This document shows, one piece after another, positions 52,212 to 61,315 of a stretch of 64,000 nucleotides of DNA. This stretch comes from Anaerovorax odorimutans. GTDB lineage: Bacteria > Bacillota > Clostridia > Peptostreptococcales > Anaerovoracaceae. The stretch is from assembly GCF_024459955.1 (NCBI RefSeq), contig NZ_JANFXK010000008.1, positions 104,421 to 168,420 on the forward strand, read 5' to 3'. Under the pieces are notes generated by a model. That model was not told the origin of the DNA. It searched no databases and saw only the letters and a program-made list of their open reading frames with translations. The translations under genes and the position numbers were made by a program. Every line of letters begins with the position of its first letter. Position 1 is the first letter of the stretch.

Positions 52212-53543
52212 TCAGCGCCTTTTGCGAAGCCGCAAGCGAATGGCTACAGCGGCGGCAGCCACCAGAATAATGATACCGGCAGCGGCGGCAGCTTTCCAAA
52301 TCGGAGAAACCGCTTTGCTCTTTGTCCATTTGTCGATGATCTGCCCTTCCTCGTCATAGGATTCCAGCGTCAGCTTATCTTCAGTCACCTTTATGATCTG
52401 GTAATTGCTGTCGGTCGCATTGAGCGATTCTGTATATTCCGGCACGTTTTCGCCGTTAAAATAGGTACTTCTGCGTTTTCCCGAGTTTCCCATCACATAG
52501 GTAATATCGCCGATTTCCTTTGTCCGCATATAGAGATGCTGGTGCCCGCAGAGAACCAGATCCACACCGCCCCGCTCAAAAACCGGTTCCCATTCTTCCC
52601 GGATGGCATCGTAGATGGGGTCGCCGTCGGAAATTCCGTAAGCCGGATGGTGCATGACCACCAGTTTCCATCTGGAGCTGCTTCGGGTCAGGTCCTCCTC
52701 CAGCCACCCATTGATGGAATCCAGCTCCCGGTCCCATTCCTCCTCCATGGCCGCCTTTCGATTGTCCAGAAAAAAGCTGGTATTTACAACCGCTATATGA
52801 CAATTTCCATAATCAAAGGAATAAAATTCCTCTTCTTCCCCTTTGGGGCCGTTTTGAGGCAGCGCCAGCATCTTTAGGTAAAGATCCGCCCTGACGGTGG
52901 TTTCATGATTCCCGATGGTTGTCATCATGGGAATACCCGCAAACACGGATGTTGCCTGAGATAAAAACAGATTCCAGTCATTCATGTTCCGGGGGGAATT
53001 GACCATATCTCCGCCCATGAGAGAAAAGGCGATACCGGGGTTTCTCTGCCGAATATCCTGGATCATCTTTCCCCACGCTTTATAATCTTCGCTGCGTTTT
53101 TTATACTGGACATCCCCTAAATATAGAAATTCGAAGGATTCAGCATCATCCGAGGCTGTGACCCGCGAATGCTCCGCAACCGGCGCCGTAGTGAAGGTTC
53201 GGATCTTGCTCCAGCGGTCTCCGTCACCCACCCTGTACTCGTAGGTCGTCTTTTGACTCAGTCCCTTTATCGAGGCCTCATAACGATAGTAGTCCTTCCT
53301 GACTTCTATGATTTTCGCCTTCACCTGATGCTGCGGAGAAAGCTGGGCCCCTTCCCGGTTATATTGAACATACCCGTCCTCCCGGGATTTGCTGTGCCAC
53401 GTAATCGTCTGCGTGTGGGCGCTGTCATCCGTCCACGATAAAATGATCTGATCGCCGTCGTACCCATCATCTGCGTGGGATGCGGCGGGAATTAAAAGAA
53501 GAACGGCAGCAATCAAAATGACTGTAATGCGGAAACGTTTCAT
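52212..53543 (-). CDS. Exported purple acid phosphatase-like metallophosphoesterase
   Basis: A 443-residue secreted protein with a signal peptide (1-24, ending SHA) and a C-terminal hydrophobic anchor followed by RLRLRKRR. A fibronectin-like N-terminal domain (DQIILSWTDDSAHTQTITW) precedes the phosphoesterase core: GDVQY, GGDMV, GNHE, HHPAYG and GHQHLY are the five metal-binding blocks of purple acid phosphatases. It probably removes phosphate from organic phosphates outside the cell. GGAGG precedes the start. The opposite-strand frames are shadows. The 243-base gap to the right shows no gene. Confidence 0.88.
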   Translation of the reverse strand: MKRFRITVILIAAVLLLIPAASHADDGYDGDQIILSWTDDSAHTQTITWHSKSREDGYVQYNREGAQLSPQHQVKAKIIEVRKDYYRYEASIKGLSQKTTYEYRVGDGDRWSKIRTFTTAPVAEHSRVTASDDAESFEFLYLGDVQYKKRSEDYKAWGKMIQDIRQRNPGIAFSLMGGDMVNSPRNMNDWNLFLSQATSVFAGIPMMTTIGNHETTVRADLYLKMLALPQNGPKGEEEEFYSFDYGNCHIAVVNTSFFLDNRKAAMEEEWDRELDSINGWLEEDLTRSSSRWKLVVMHHPAYGISDGDPIYDAIREEWEPVFERGGVDLVLCGHQHLYMRTKEIGDITYVMGNSGKRRSTYFNGENVPEYTESLNATDSNYQIIKVTEDKLTLESYDEEGQIIDKWTKSKAVSPIWKAAAAAGIIILVAAAAVAIRLRLRKRR

Positions 53544-53787
53544 AATACATCCTCCTGGAAGTATTATTATATGTCGGAAAGCCGATCTGTATGCGGCGCG
53601 CCGTCAGTGTCCGGTCCCACACAAGCCATGAAAAAAGGGACCGTGAAGGCAATCCTGCAGCAGTCCCGTTTCTCCGGGCAAATTATTATTAATGTTTTGA
53701 AGAAAAGTCATGGTTTGTACCACAGTTCATACTATAGCACAACTTTCCCCGCAATGTCGTTGGCACGCCAACATTTTATAAATTTTT

Positions 53788-54453
53788 TTATAAAAGCTTA
53801 AATTTGTCCTTTTTAAAATCGATCAGGCCATCCCGTTTCATCTGGTTCAGCTCATAGGAAAGGGCGCTGCGGTTGACGCACAGGTATTGGGCAAACTGCT
53901 CCCGGTCCATATGTATGGAAAAAGTATCCCTGCCGGTCTTTCGGCCCATGATACGCAGATAAGTCATGATCCGGTCCCGCAGACCTCGCTTTGACAGCGT
54001 TTCGATCTTGTAAAGCTTTTTGATGTTATCGTCGGCCAGAATATGGAGCAGCGCCAGCAGCAGCTGTCGGGAATAATCGCTTCGCTGTATACTGGAAAAA
54101 TCAGCAAGCAGAACCACCGCTTCTTCATTGGCCACATAGGTAAGCGGCGAAGTCTTCCGCCTGGAAACCGCGGCCTCAGCCCCGAAAATCTCGCCTCGCT
54201 GGTACATATACATCAGGTCCACGCTACCCTCCAGATAAAACTTTTCTCCCCTTACCGTTCCCGAATGAAGGATCGCGATGCTGTCGATCACCTCTTCCTC
54301 AGAAAAGATGATTTCCTCTTCCGCGTATTGCCGGACCTTGATCTTCATTCCGCTTACTGCCTTAGAGTGGAGCTTTTTGGGGACCTCTTTCAAGATGCCG
54401 CAGGCCTCGATTGTCGCCAGCTGTTCTTCGCCTGCCGGCTTTGATATTCTCAT
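53788..54453 (-). CDS. Crp/Fnr-family transcriptional regulator
   Basis: A 221-residue regulator. The cyclic-nucleotide-binding-like fold spans about 15-125 (FSEEEVIDSIAILHSG...GEIFGAE), and the HTH is in the C-terminal region (TFSIHMDREQFAQYLCVNRSALSYELNQMKRDG). There is no N-terminal cysteine cluster, so it is not a classic Fnr; the effector is unknown. The start is taken as ATG at 54453 with AAAGGTGA ahead; an ATG at 54483 is possible but has no ribosome site. It lies just downstream of the HD-domain gene and is likely co-transcribed with it. Confidence 0.85.
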   Translation of the reverse strand: MRISKPAGEEQLATIEACGILKEVPKKLHSKAVSGMKIKVRQYAEEEIIFSEEEVIDSIAILHSGTVRGEKFYLEGSVDLMYMYQRGEIFGAEAAVSRRKTSPLTYVANEEAVVLLADFSSIQRSDYSRQLLLALLHILADDNIKKLYKIETLSKRGLRDRIMTYLRIMGRKTGRDTFSIHMDREQFAQYLCVNRSALSYELNQMKRDGLIDFKKDKFKLL

Positions 54454-54506
54454 ATTGGACGTCACCTTTCTTTCCATTGGCATATTCCGCCGGCTGAAAG
54501 GAGAGC

Positions 54507-54977
54507 CTACACTTCTCTTCCCAGCAGCTTTTCCAGACGCACTTTTTGCTCTTCCCTGGCAAATCCGTATCCGTACTGATAAAAGTCCAGTACGTCCGCA
54601 TCCTTGACGATCTCTTCCAGCGGGCTGCCGATCTCAGCCTTTTTGCTGTGATTCTTTACGGCAATACCAATCTGCTGAATTTCATCCTCTTCAAAGAGCC
54701 CGGTTCCCCTGAGAAATTCCATGGAAGGCTCATATCCCACTTCCGCATGGTTTTCCTGCTTTCCGGTAATAATCCTGCCATAGTCGTGCACTGCGCAGGC
54801 GGCTGCGGCCAGGATCGGGTCCACGCCCCGTTCTTCCGCAAAAAGATAGCCCAGCTTGGCGCAGCTGACAATGTGAACTCTCTCCCAGTCGATGAAATGG
54901 GAACGTTCCGGCACCAGTTTTTCATATTTATCAATTTCTTTCAGCAAAGCGCTCTGCAGTCTTAATATTTTTTTCAT
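54507..54977 (-). CDS. HD-domain phosphohydrolase-like protein
   Basis: A 156-residue HD-superfamily protein. The metal-binding residues are seen as an early H (HIVSCAKL), AVHDYGR with the HD pair, H in the NHSKKA segment, and D in KDADVLD. The order fits uncharacterised HD proteins that act on nucleotides or phosphate esters. GGAGG precedes the start. It is 14 bases downstream of rlmH. Confidence 0.85.
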   Translation of the reverse strand: MKKILRLQSALLKEIDKYEKLVPERSHFIDWERVHIVSCAKLGYLFAEERGVDPILAAAACAVHDYGRIITGKQENHAEVGYEPSMEFLRGTGLFEEDEIQQIGIAVKNHSKKAEIGSPLEEIVKDADVLDFYQYGYGFAREEQKVRLEKLLGREV

Positions 54978-54991
54978 GATATCCTCCCTGT

Positions 54992-55471
54992 TTATTTATG
55001 ATAAGGTTCATTTTTTAAAATTTTAAAGCTCCTGTACACCTGCTCCAGCAGGATCACCCGCATCATTTGATGGGGAAAGGTCATCTGTGAGAAAGACAGC
55101 TTGTAATCAGCTCGCCGGGAAACTTCCCCGGAAAGTCCCAGAGAACCGCCAATGATAAAGACGACGCGCCCCCAGCCCCCGCCGGAAACCTGCCCGATCT
55201 GTTCAGCCAGTTCTTCCGAGGTGAGAGTCTTGCCCCGGATTTCCAAAGTAATCACGTAATCGTTCTTTTTTATCCGGCCCAGAATGGCCTCGCCTTCTTC
55301 CTTTTTCACTGCGTTTTCTTCTGCTTCAGAGGCTCGGTCAGGCAGCCTCGCTTCCTTTAATTCCTCAATGGTCAGCCGGCAGTATTTTCCCAGCCGCTTG
55401 GAATATTCGGCCACGGCCTCGGTCCAGTACCTCTCCTTCAGTTTTCCGATACAGATCACACTTATGTTCAA
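54992..55471 (-). CDS. rlmH: 23S rRNA (pseudouridine-1915-N3)-methyltransferase RlmH
   Basis: A 159-residue SPOUT methyltransferase. ICIGKLKERYWTEAVAEYSKRL at the N-terminus, FIIGGSLGLS in the middle (SAM-binding knot) and LLEQVYRSFKILKNEPYHK at the C-terminus are diagnostic. It methylates helix 69 of 23S rRNA. It is two bases downstream of the MBL-fold gene, an order common in Firmicutes. Confidence 0.97.
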   Translation of the reverse strand: MNISVICIGKLKERYWTEAVAEYSKRLGKYCRLTIEELKEARLPDRASEAEENAVKKEEGEAILGRIKKNDYVITLEIRGKTLTSEELAEQIGQVSGGGWGRVVFIIGGSLGLSGEVSRRADYKLSFSQMTFPHQMMRVILLEQVYRSFKILKNEPYHK

Positions 55472-55473
55472 CG

Positions 55474-56268
55474 CTACACCTCGTACACCGCACTGACACA
55501 GTCCCGCAGCATGACTTCCATCTGCAGCCTGTCTCCTATGTAAATATCTTCTTCCTGCAAAATATTGGTGATGGTCATTTTCGCCAGCTCCGGTTCATTG
55601 TTCTGATGGCTCAGGTGGCCCAGCAGAACCCGCCGCGCCTTATCCTTGACTTCCATCAGCTTGCAGATGCATTTGCCCGCCGTCACGTTGGAAAGGTGCC
55701 CGTGGTCCCCCAGGATTCTCCGTTTGGTCTGATAGGGATAGCCGCACATTTTCAGCACTTCCACTTCGTGATTGGCCTCCAGCACCAATAGATCGGCATC
55801 TACGATTTCGTCAAAGATCTCCTCTGTGATACATCCCGCATCAGTCAGAATGCTGATCTGCCTCCCTTCCGCATAAAGGGAAAAGCCCACCGGTTCCGCT
55901 GCGTCATGAGGAATGGAGAAGGGCCTTATTAAAATATCTTCAATATAAAAGTCTTCGCCAGTGGTGAAAAAAGCTTTCTTGTCCTCTGCTACTTTTCGCT
56001 CGATGTTGGACCAGGTTGCTTCGTTGGCGTAAGCTTTGGCGTTGCACGCTTTCTTTGTGACTATGGGAAGGCTCTTGACGTGGTCGATATGCTCATGGGT
56101 AATCAAAACCGCCCTGACCTGTTCCGGTTCCGCGCCGGCCTGTTCAAGCCCTTCGAAAATCCGTTTGCCGCTAATGCCCACATCCACTAAAATCACGGTA
56201 TCGTCATGCCTCACCATGTAGCAGTTGCCGCTGCTGCCGCTGGCAAAAGAGCAAAAATTCAATGCCAT
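55474..56268 (-). CDS. MBL-fold hydrolase of the YycJ/WalJ type
   Basis: A 264-residue metallo-beta-lactamase-fold protein. SFASGSSGNCYMV at the N-terminus and LITHEHIDHVK with the metal ligands, plus GHLSHQNNEP near residue 215, match the YycJ/WalJ family, which is involved in DNA end processing or wall metabolism. It lies directly upstream of rlmH, as is frequent in Firmicutes. The gene is divergent from the RNase H gene. Confidence 0.92.
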   Translation of the reverse strand: MALNFCSFASGSSGNCYMVRHDDTVILVDVGISGKRIFEGLEQAGAEPEQVRAVLITHEHIDHVKSLPIVTKKACNAKAYANEATWSNIERKVAEDKKAFFTTGEDFYIEDILIRPFSIPHDAAEPVGFSLYAEGRQISILTDAGCITEEIFDEIVDADLLVLEANHEVEVLKMCGYPYQTKRRILGDHGHLSNVTAGKCICKLMEVKDKARRVLLGHLSHQNNEPELAKMTITNILQEEDIYIGDRLQMEVMLRDCVSAVYEV

Positions 56269-56374
56269 ATTTTATCCTCACTTCTTGTCATTTTCTATTT
56301 TTATAGGATACTCCACTTGTGCGAACCTGTCAATCTATCGTATAATACGAAAGATGAAAGATAGAGGTATGATT

Positions 56375-56929
56375 ATGAGAAATGACAATGTATTAAGAAT
56401 CTATACGGACGGCGGCTGTTCGGGGAACCAAAGCGCTGAGAATTTCGGGGGCTGGGGCGCTGTTCTGGAATTTGCCGGGCATAAAAAAGAGCTCTTCGGG
56501 GGAGAAGCGAATACCACCAACAACCGTATGGAAATGACGGCTCTTCTGGAAGCGTTCCGGGCTATAAAAAAAGAGGATCAGGTCATTGAAGTCTATTCGG
56601 ACAGTTCTTACCTGATGGATTGTTTTCGAAAAAAGTGGTATAAAAACTGGCTGAAAAACGGGTGGAAAACTGCTGCCAAAAAGCCGGTGGAAAACCAGGA
56701 TCTCTGGGAGGCTCTGCTGCCTTATCTGGAACAGCACCGCATCGATTTTTACCGGGTAAAGGGGCATGTGAATCTGGACAGCCCTTCCACCAATTTTGAT
56801 AAGCTCTATCAAAAGTTTGTGGAGTGGAACGGCAGCCGGTTTTCCTTTGAGGACTTTCAGTATGTCACGGAAAAAAACAACCGGGCTGACGAGCTGGCAA
56901 ATATGGGGATCGATCAGGTAAGGGGCTGA
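56375..56929 (+). CDS. rnhA: Ribonuclease HI
   Basis: A 184-residue RNase HI. YTDGGCSGN gives the first catalytic Asp, NNRMEMTALLEAF the Glu, YSDSSYLMD the second Asp, and NNRADELAN the last Asp; KTAAKKPVENQDLWE is the substrate-binding handle. It cuts RNA in RNA-DNA hybrids. There is an insert of about 25 residues before the last motif. The start is set at ATG 56375, where GAGG precedes by eight bases; longer readings run through the promoter region of the divergent gene. Confidence 0.94.
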   Translation: MRNDNVLRIYTDGGCSGNQSAENFGGWGAVLEFAGHKKELFGGEANTTNNRMEMTALLEAFRAIKKEDQVIEVYSDSSYLMDCFRKKWYKNWLKNGWKTAAKKPVENQDLWEALLPYLEQHRIDFYRVKGHVNLDSPSTNFDKLYQKFVEWNGSRFSFEDFQYVTEKNNRADELANMGIDQVRG

Positions 56930-56944
56930 CAGGCCCCTTTTTTC
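56921..56944 (+). terminator. Terminator of the RNase H gene
   Basis: AGGGGC and GCCCCT form a stem that includes the stop codon, followed by TTTTTT. Confidence 0.8.
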
Positions 56945-57066
56945 CTGCAAACTATGCTTAAAATTGTGTAAATCCGGCAGGTCTTCCCAAGGAAGCTTTC
57001 CTCCATGATAAAATATAAGGCAGACAGCCGCACAGCGGCACTACTACAAATACCAAGGAGGCAGCG

Positions 57067-58887
57067 ATGAAAATGACAGGAAAAGGAAGGCGGCCGGGCC
57101 GCACAATACTGGTTTTCTCAATTACCATTCTCACCGCCCTGACACTGACGCTCGCGCCCTGTGCATACGGGGCTTCCGGCGTCAGCGCAGGCACGACGTT
57201 CACCAATGAAAAGACAGGTTCTGCAGTGGACTATCAGATTTTGAAGGACTGCAAGACGGTCCGGATGGGTGATGGCAGCAAAGCCGCCGTTTCATCCAGC
57301 GATCAGGGCACGGTTTTCATTCCCAAGGATGTCACCTATTACAAAGGCTGGGAAGATCCTTACACCTTTTGCGTTACGCAAATTGCGCCCAATGCGTTCA
57401 AGGGCCGCAGCGATATAAAGAAAGTAAAAATTGAGGCGGACGTAACCTTTGAGCCGCATGCTCTCGACGGTCTGGCCAAAACCACAATCTTTGAAACCAG
57501 CAGTCTTTCGACTAAGAAAGCACTGCTTGCCTATGGGATACCCCTCGAAAGAGTCATCTACAAAGGTCTTCGGACAAAATATGTGGCTTTCGGGGACAGC
57601 ATTGCCGCCGGCTATGCCCTTCCCGAATATGTGAGCGATCCCCTGGGCCGGGGAGATGCTCTTCCAACTCCCAAGGATGCTTTTGTTTCCCTGGTTGGAG
57701 CCGGCCTGGAAAAGAGCGACGGCCCCTCTCTCACCGATAATCAGGCGGCATCGGGCTGGACCAGCCAGCAGCTTTTAGACTGCCTCAAACGGGGCGATTA
57801 CGATTCTTCCCTTGCTGATGCGGATGTGATAACGGTCACCATTGGCTCCAACGATCTGCTGGGGCCCTTTATCGAAATCATAGAGCAGGCTTTCAAGGAT
57901 AAGCTCAATGATATCGAGGTTCTGGACAGGAATGTCGCAAAAATTATAAAGATTAAGGCCATCACCAAGGCAATTCCTGCTGTTATTGACGAAATCAACA
58001 GTCAGCTCCACGACAACCAAACGCTTTTGCAGGCCTGCAAGGAGTTCCGGGATACCATCCAGCCTGCTATTCTGGCAGAACTCAAGAAAAAGGCACCCAG
58101 CGCGGAGCTGTACTGGACAACGCTGTACAATCCCTTTGCTAAACAGACCTTTGATCTGAAAGCATTAATGCCGGGACTCGAAACTGTAAGCCCCAACATC
58201 TGGAACAGCCTGAACCCGATTGACCTGGACAGTTATGGCGCCAAATATATTAAAGAAATGAACAAAGCCTTCAACAACAGCTCCGGCTATCACGTCATTG
58301 ATCTTTACGATGACTTTGATCAGGCTGGCCTTACCAACGTCCAAATCAGCCACGACAGCAATGGTATCAGTCTCAACTTTGATCCCCACCCCAATACAAA
58401 GGGGCATAAAGTTATCGCGGATTTGGCGCTGCCCGTTATCCAAAGCACGTATGCTTCAAAGGCTCCCGCGGCGGATCTTTCAAATTTGAAAAATATTACC
58501 GCCTATTCGCTGTCCGGAAATAAAGGCAAAATCGATCAGGCCTCCGGCAGCATAGCGGTCACCGTGCCTTACGGCACCGATATCAAGGCTTTGACCGCTT
58601 CTTTCCAGGCCAGCAAAGGTGCCCTGGTGACTGTCGGCGGCAAAAAGCAGGTCAGCGGCAAAACGGTTCATAATTTTACCAAGCCGGTAACTTATGATGT
58701 GACGGCCGAGGACGGGACGATGCGAAGCTATAAAGTCAAGGTTGCGATCGCTCCTGCCGGAGATGCGAAGGCCGCAGGGTCCACGGTAAATACCGGGGAT
58801 GAGTTTCCGGCGGTTCCGCTCTTTGCCCTCGCATTGGGCGCAGCCATGATCTGCGGTCTGCTGGTCATTGGGAGGCGAAGGAACTAG
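57067..58887 (+). CDS. Surface-anchored SGNH/GDSL hydrolase
   Basis: A 606-residue secreted protein. Residues 1 to about 38 are a signal peptide. A region with leucine-rich-like (BspA) repeats spans about 50-165 (APNAFKGRSDIKKVKIEADVTFEPHAL). The SGNH hydrolase core follows: block I AFGDSIAAGYALP with Ser near 178, block III GSNDL near 261, block V DPHPNTKGH with Asp/His near 439-441. A beta-rich domain (about 475-570) and a short linker precede NTGDEFP, a hydrophobic span and GRRRN, a sorting signal like that of the 1555-residue adhesin. It likely acts on a cell-surface or dietary ester. GGAGG precedes the start. Confidence 0.88.
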   Translation: MKMTGKGRRPGRTILVFSITILTALTLTLAPCAYGASGVSAGTTFTNEKTGSAVDYQILKDCKTVRMGDGSKAAVSSSDQGTVFIPKDVTYYKGWEDPYTFCVTQIAPNAFKGRSDIKKVKIEADVTFEPHALDGLAKTTIFETSSLSTKKALLAYGIPLERVIYKGLRTKYVAFGDSIAAGYALPEYVSDPLGRGDALPTPKDAFVSLVGAGLEKSDGPSLTDNQAASGWTSQQLLDCLKRGDYDSSLADADVITVTIGSNDLLGPFIEIIEQAFKDKLNDIEVLDRNVAKIIKIKAITKAIPAVIDEINSQLHDNQTLLQACKEFRDTIQPAILAELKKKAPSAELYWTTLYNPFAKQTFDLKALMPGLETVSPNIWNSLNPIDLDSYGAKYIKEMNKAFNNSSGYHVIDLYDDFDQAGLTNVQISHDSNGISLNFDPHPNTKGHKVIADLALPVIQSTYASKAPAADLSNLKNITAYSLSGNKGKIDQASGSIAVTVPYGTDIKALTASFQASKGALVTVGGKKQVSGKTVHNFTKPVTYDVTAEDGTMRSYKVKVAIAPAGDAKAAGSTVNTGDEFPAVPLFALALGAAMICGLLVIGRRRN

Positions 58888-58904
58888 ATTTTTCTGTTAT
58901 AGCA

Positions 58905-58932
58905 GCTTGCCGCACTTTTTCGTGCGGCAAGC
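58905..58932 (+). terminator. Hairpin after the SGNH gene
   Basis: GCTTGCCGCAC and GTGCGGCAAGC form a perfect 11-bp stem; only a loop of T, not a trailing T-run, is present. Confidence 0.6.
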
Positions 58933-58991
58933 GCAGTTGCAGCGGGCTGAAACCCCGAATATCAACGGCCACGAATAACGATACACTCCAT

Positions 58992-59215
58992 TCACCGCCT
59001 CTGGGAGCGGGTTGAGGCCCCGAATATCAATGAACGCCTGAAAGCAGCGCAATTATTGATAGTTTCACAGCAATTTGGGGAAATAGAAGCGGCAAAATAT
59101 CAATGGAGCGTATTCTAATATGCCAGTTTGATAATTTTGTCCGGATTTTACCGGTTTCTTCCCTGAAAATATCACCGAGCCTTGATACAATTGCATATTT
59201 TGATATTCGGGCTTT
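58992..59215 (+). repeat. Repeat family D, copy 2
   Basis: From GGGAGCGGGTTGAGGCCCCG then AATATCAATGAACG to CATATTTTGATATTCGGG. It aligns over about 210 bases with 50170-50395. A partial extra copy of its first 35 bases lies just ahead at 58936-58970. The 470-base gap between the SGNH and aminotransferase genes is otherwise unassigned. Confidence 0.75.
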
Positions 59216-59274
59216 GAGCTCTTTTTTTGGCTTGAAGATCCTTTTTCAGCCCCTGCCCGGACCGCAATCATATC

Positions 59275-59318
59275 AGGCGGCAGGATTCTATGGCATTTAC
59301 TCCACAGAATCCTGCCGC
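59275..59318. terminator. Strong hairpin downstream of the aminotransferase
   Basis: GGCGGCAGGATTCT and AGAATCCTGCCGCC form a perfect 14-bp stem with a 16-base loop. No T-run follows on the minus strand, so the role as terminator is probable rather than certain. Confidence 0.6.
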
Positions 59319-59361
59319 CTTACTGTTTTCATCAAAAAACGCCATGGGAATGACCGCGCTA

Positions 59362-60495
59362 TCAGCTTTTGGAAATGGCGTATATTGCGTCGGCCGCCGC
59401 CTTCATCTCTCTGGCATTGTTGTAGATTCCCATGCTCATGCGCACGGCCCCACAGTCCCAGGTGCCGATGGTCTTGTGGGCCAGACCGGCGCAATGATAG
59501 CCGCCTCGCACTGCAATTCCATATTCATCGTTTAACAGCGATGCAACTTCTTCACAATTATACCCGTTGATATTAAATGTGACAATGCCCACCTTTTTTC
59601 TACAGTCCGATGGGCCATAAACCGTCACGTTTTTCATGTTGCGCAGGCTCTGGTCGAGAATTTTGGTCAGTTCTTTCTGATGCTGCCGAATCACTTCCAC
59701 CCCGATCTTATTGACAAATCCCGCCGAATATCCCAGGCCAATGATTCCGGGCGCATTGATGGTTCCTGTCTCAAATCCTTCCGGAAGTTCGGTGGGCTGA
59801 ATAATCTCCCGTGAAACAGTCCCCGTCCCCCCTTCCATGAGAGACTGCAGTTCGATGCCTTCCCGCACGTACAGCATTCCTGTGCCCAGCGGCCCCAGCA
59901 ATCCCTTGTGCCCCGGAACCGCCAAAAGATCCATATTCCTCACGTCCATGGGCACATGCCCCGCGCCCTGAGCGCCGTCCACCATAAAGAGAATTCCTCT
60001 ATTCCTGCACAGCAATCCCAGCTCGTCAACCGGCATAATGGTTCCTGTTACATTGGACGCCTGGGTACAGACAATCAGCCGGGTGTTTTCCCGAATCGCA
60101 TCCTCCACTTTTGATACATCCAAGCTGCCGTCACTGGCGCAGGGAATCAGGGTGTATTCCACGCCCCGGTCGGCCAGAGCCCGCAGCGGCCGCAGTACGG
60201 AATTGTGCTCCATCACAGTTGTGATTACATGGTCTCCCGATTTTAGCACGCCTTTGATTCCTATATTCAGCGCTTCCGTCGTATTACTGGTAAAAATAAT
60301 GCGGTCCGGTTTTTCAATCTTAAAAAAACGGGCCAGCGTTTTTCTTGCCTGATAGACCTCTTCCCCGGTCCTGCGGGACAGATCGTGCCCCGAGCGGCCG
60401 GGATTGCCGCAATAGGACGACATGCACAGATCCATTGCCTCGATCATACCCTTAGGCTTAGGGAAGGACGTTGCTCCGTTATCTAAATAAATCAT
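59362..60495 (-). CDS. Class V aminotransferase, cysteine desulfurase-like
   Basis: A 377-residue PLP enzyme of the cysteine desulfurase/selenocysteine lyase group. YLDNGATSFPKP opens the protein, GHKGLLGPLGTG carries the PLP lysine, and VRGGYHCAGLAHKTIGT carries a candidate catalytic cysteine, which fits the type II (SufS-like) pattern. No Fe-S scaffold gene is adjacent. GGAGG precedes the start. It could provide sulfur, or selenium, for an unidentified acceptor. Confidence 0.88.
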   Translation of the reverse strand: MIYLDNGATSFPKPKGMIEAMDLCMSSYCGNPGRSGHDLSRRTGEEVYQARKTLARFFKIEKPDRIIFTSNTTEALNIGIKGVLKSGDHVITTVMEHNSVLRPLRALADRGVEYTLIPCASDGSLDVSKVEDAIRENTRLIVCTQASNVTGTIMPVDELGLLCRNRGILFMVDGAQGAGHVPMDVRNMDLLAVPGHKGLLGPLGTGMLYVREGIELQSLMEGGTGTVSREIIQPTELPEGFETGTINAPGIIGLGYSAGFVNKIGVEVIRQHQKELTKILDQSLRNMKNVTVYGPSDCRKKVGIVTFNINGYNCEEVASLLNDEYGIAVRGGYHCAGLAHKTIGTWDCGAVRMSMGIYNNAREMKAAADAIYAISKS

Positions 60496-60551
60496 TGATT
60501 TTCCCTCCTAAAGTATCAGGATATGCGGGAAAATATCAGAAAGTGTTTTCT

Positions 60552-61304
60552 TCACCTGCGCTTTAGCAGGTTGAGTCTGGCTTTGTCCTCTTTGGAAACC
60601 CGATAGGATTCTCTGATTTTCTGAATCGCCTTGTTATGGGTAAAATCGTCCATTTCGTTGTTCTCTATCAAAGCCTCCGTTTTCTGCGGAAAGGCTATGT
60701 AGCACATGGACAGCGCCCAGGCAGCCGCCATCTTGACATAATATCCGTCGTGGCGGATGGAGCTGACGGTCGCAAGAATGGCGTCAATGTGGTCCTCATC
60801 AATATAATGGTTCATGAGCATCACAATGCCGAAACGAATGAAGTATTCCCGATCATCTTCAAGGTAGTCCTGTAAAAAATCCCATACTGGCTGCCGGTTT
60901 TCCTCTATATCGACAAACTTCAAATCTCCGCAGAAGGTATCGCATACTGCCCAATTGTCGATTCGCGGAACAAAGCGATCTATATATGTCAACCGCTTTT
61001 CCCTTTCCATCCGGGCCGCGGCTATAACCATTCCCTGCAGCATCACCTCTTCATAGAAGAGTTCCGTGCCCCCGATGCCCTGAGGGTTCGGCCTGCAGTT
61101 TTCCAGTTCCGTCAGATATTTCTCCCAGTCATCCTTTTCCCGGCCGCCCTTTACGATCTCTTTCGCCACCTTTCTTATGGCCGGCACGCGCACGCCCAGC
61201 ACCCGCTCTTTATTTATGCCCGGGATCAGTTTACAATTGAAGTCTCTGTAATCGCTTTCCGCCAGGCCGCGCAGCTGCTCCAGCCGATCTGTTCTCATGG
61301 TCAT
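60552..61304 (-). CDS. DNA alkylation repair protein (HEAT-like)
   Basis: A 250-residue AlkD-like protein made of HEAT-type helical repeats (RVPAIRKVAKEIVK, WAVCDTFCGDLKF, YVKMAAAWALSMCY). AlkD removes bulky alkylated bases without base flipping. The conserved WAVCDTFC and the AWALS helix are present. The start is ATG 61304 with GAGG ten bases ahead; a GTG at 61319 overlapping the upstream stop is less likely. It overlaps or touches the DUF362 gene upstream. Confidence 0.85.
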   Translation of the reverse strand: MTMRTDRLEQLRGLAESDYRDFNCKLIPGINKERVLGVRVPAIRKVAKEIVKGGREKDDWEKYLTELENCRPNPQGIGGTELFYEEVMLQGMVIAAARMEREKRLTYIDRFVPRIDNWAVCDTFCGDLKFVDIEENRQPVWDFLQDYLEDDREYFIRFGIVMLMNHYIDEDHIDAILATVSSIRHDGYYVKMAAAWALSMCYIAFPQKTEALIENNEMDDFTHNKAIQKIRESYRVSKEDKARLNLLKRR

Positions 61305-61315
61305 TTTCTTTATCC

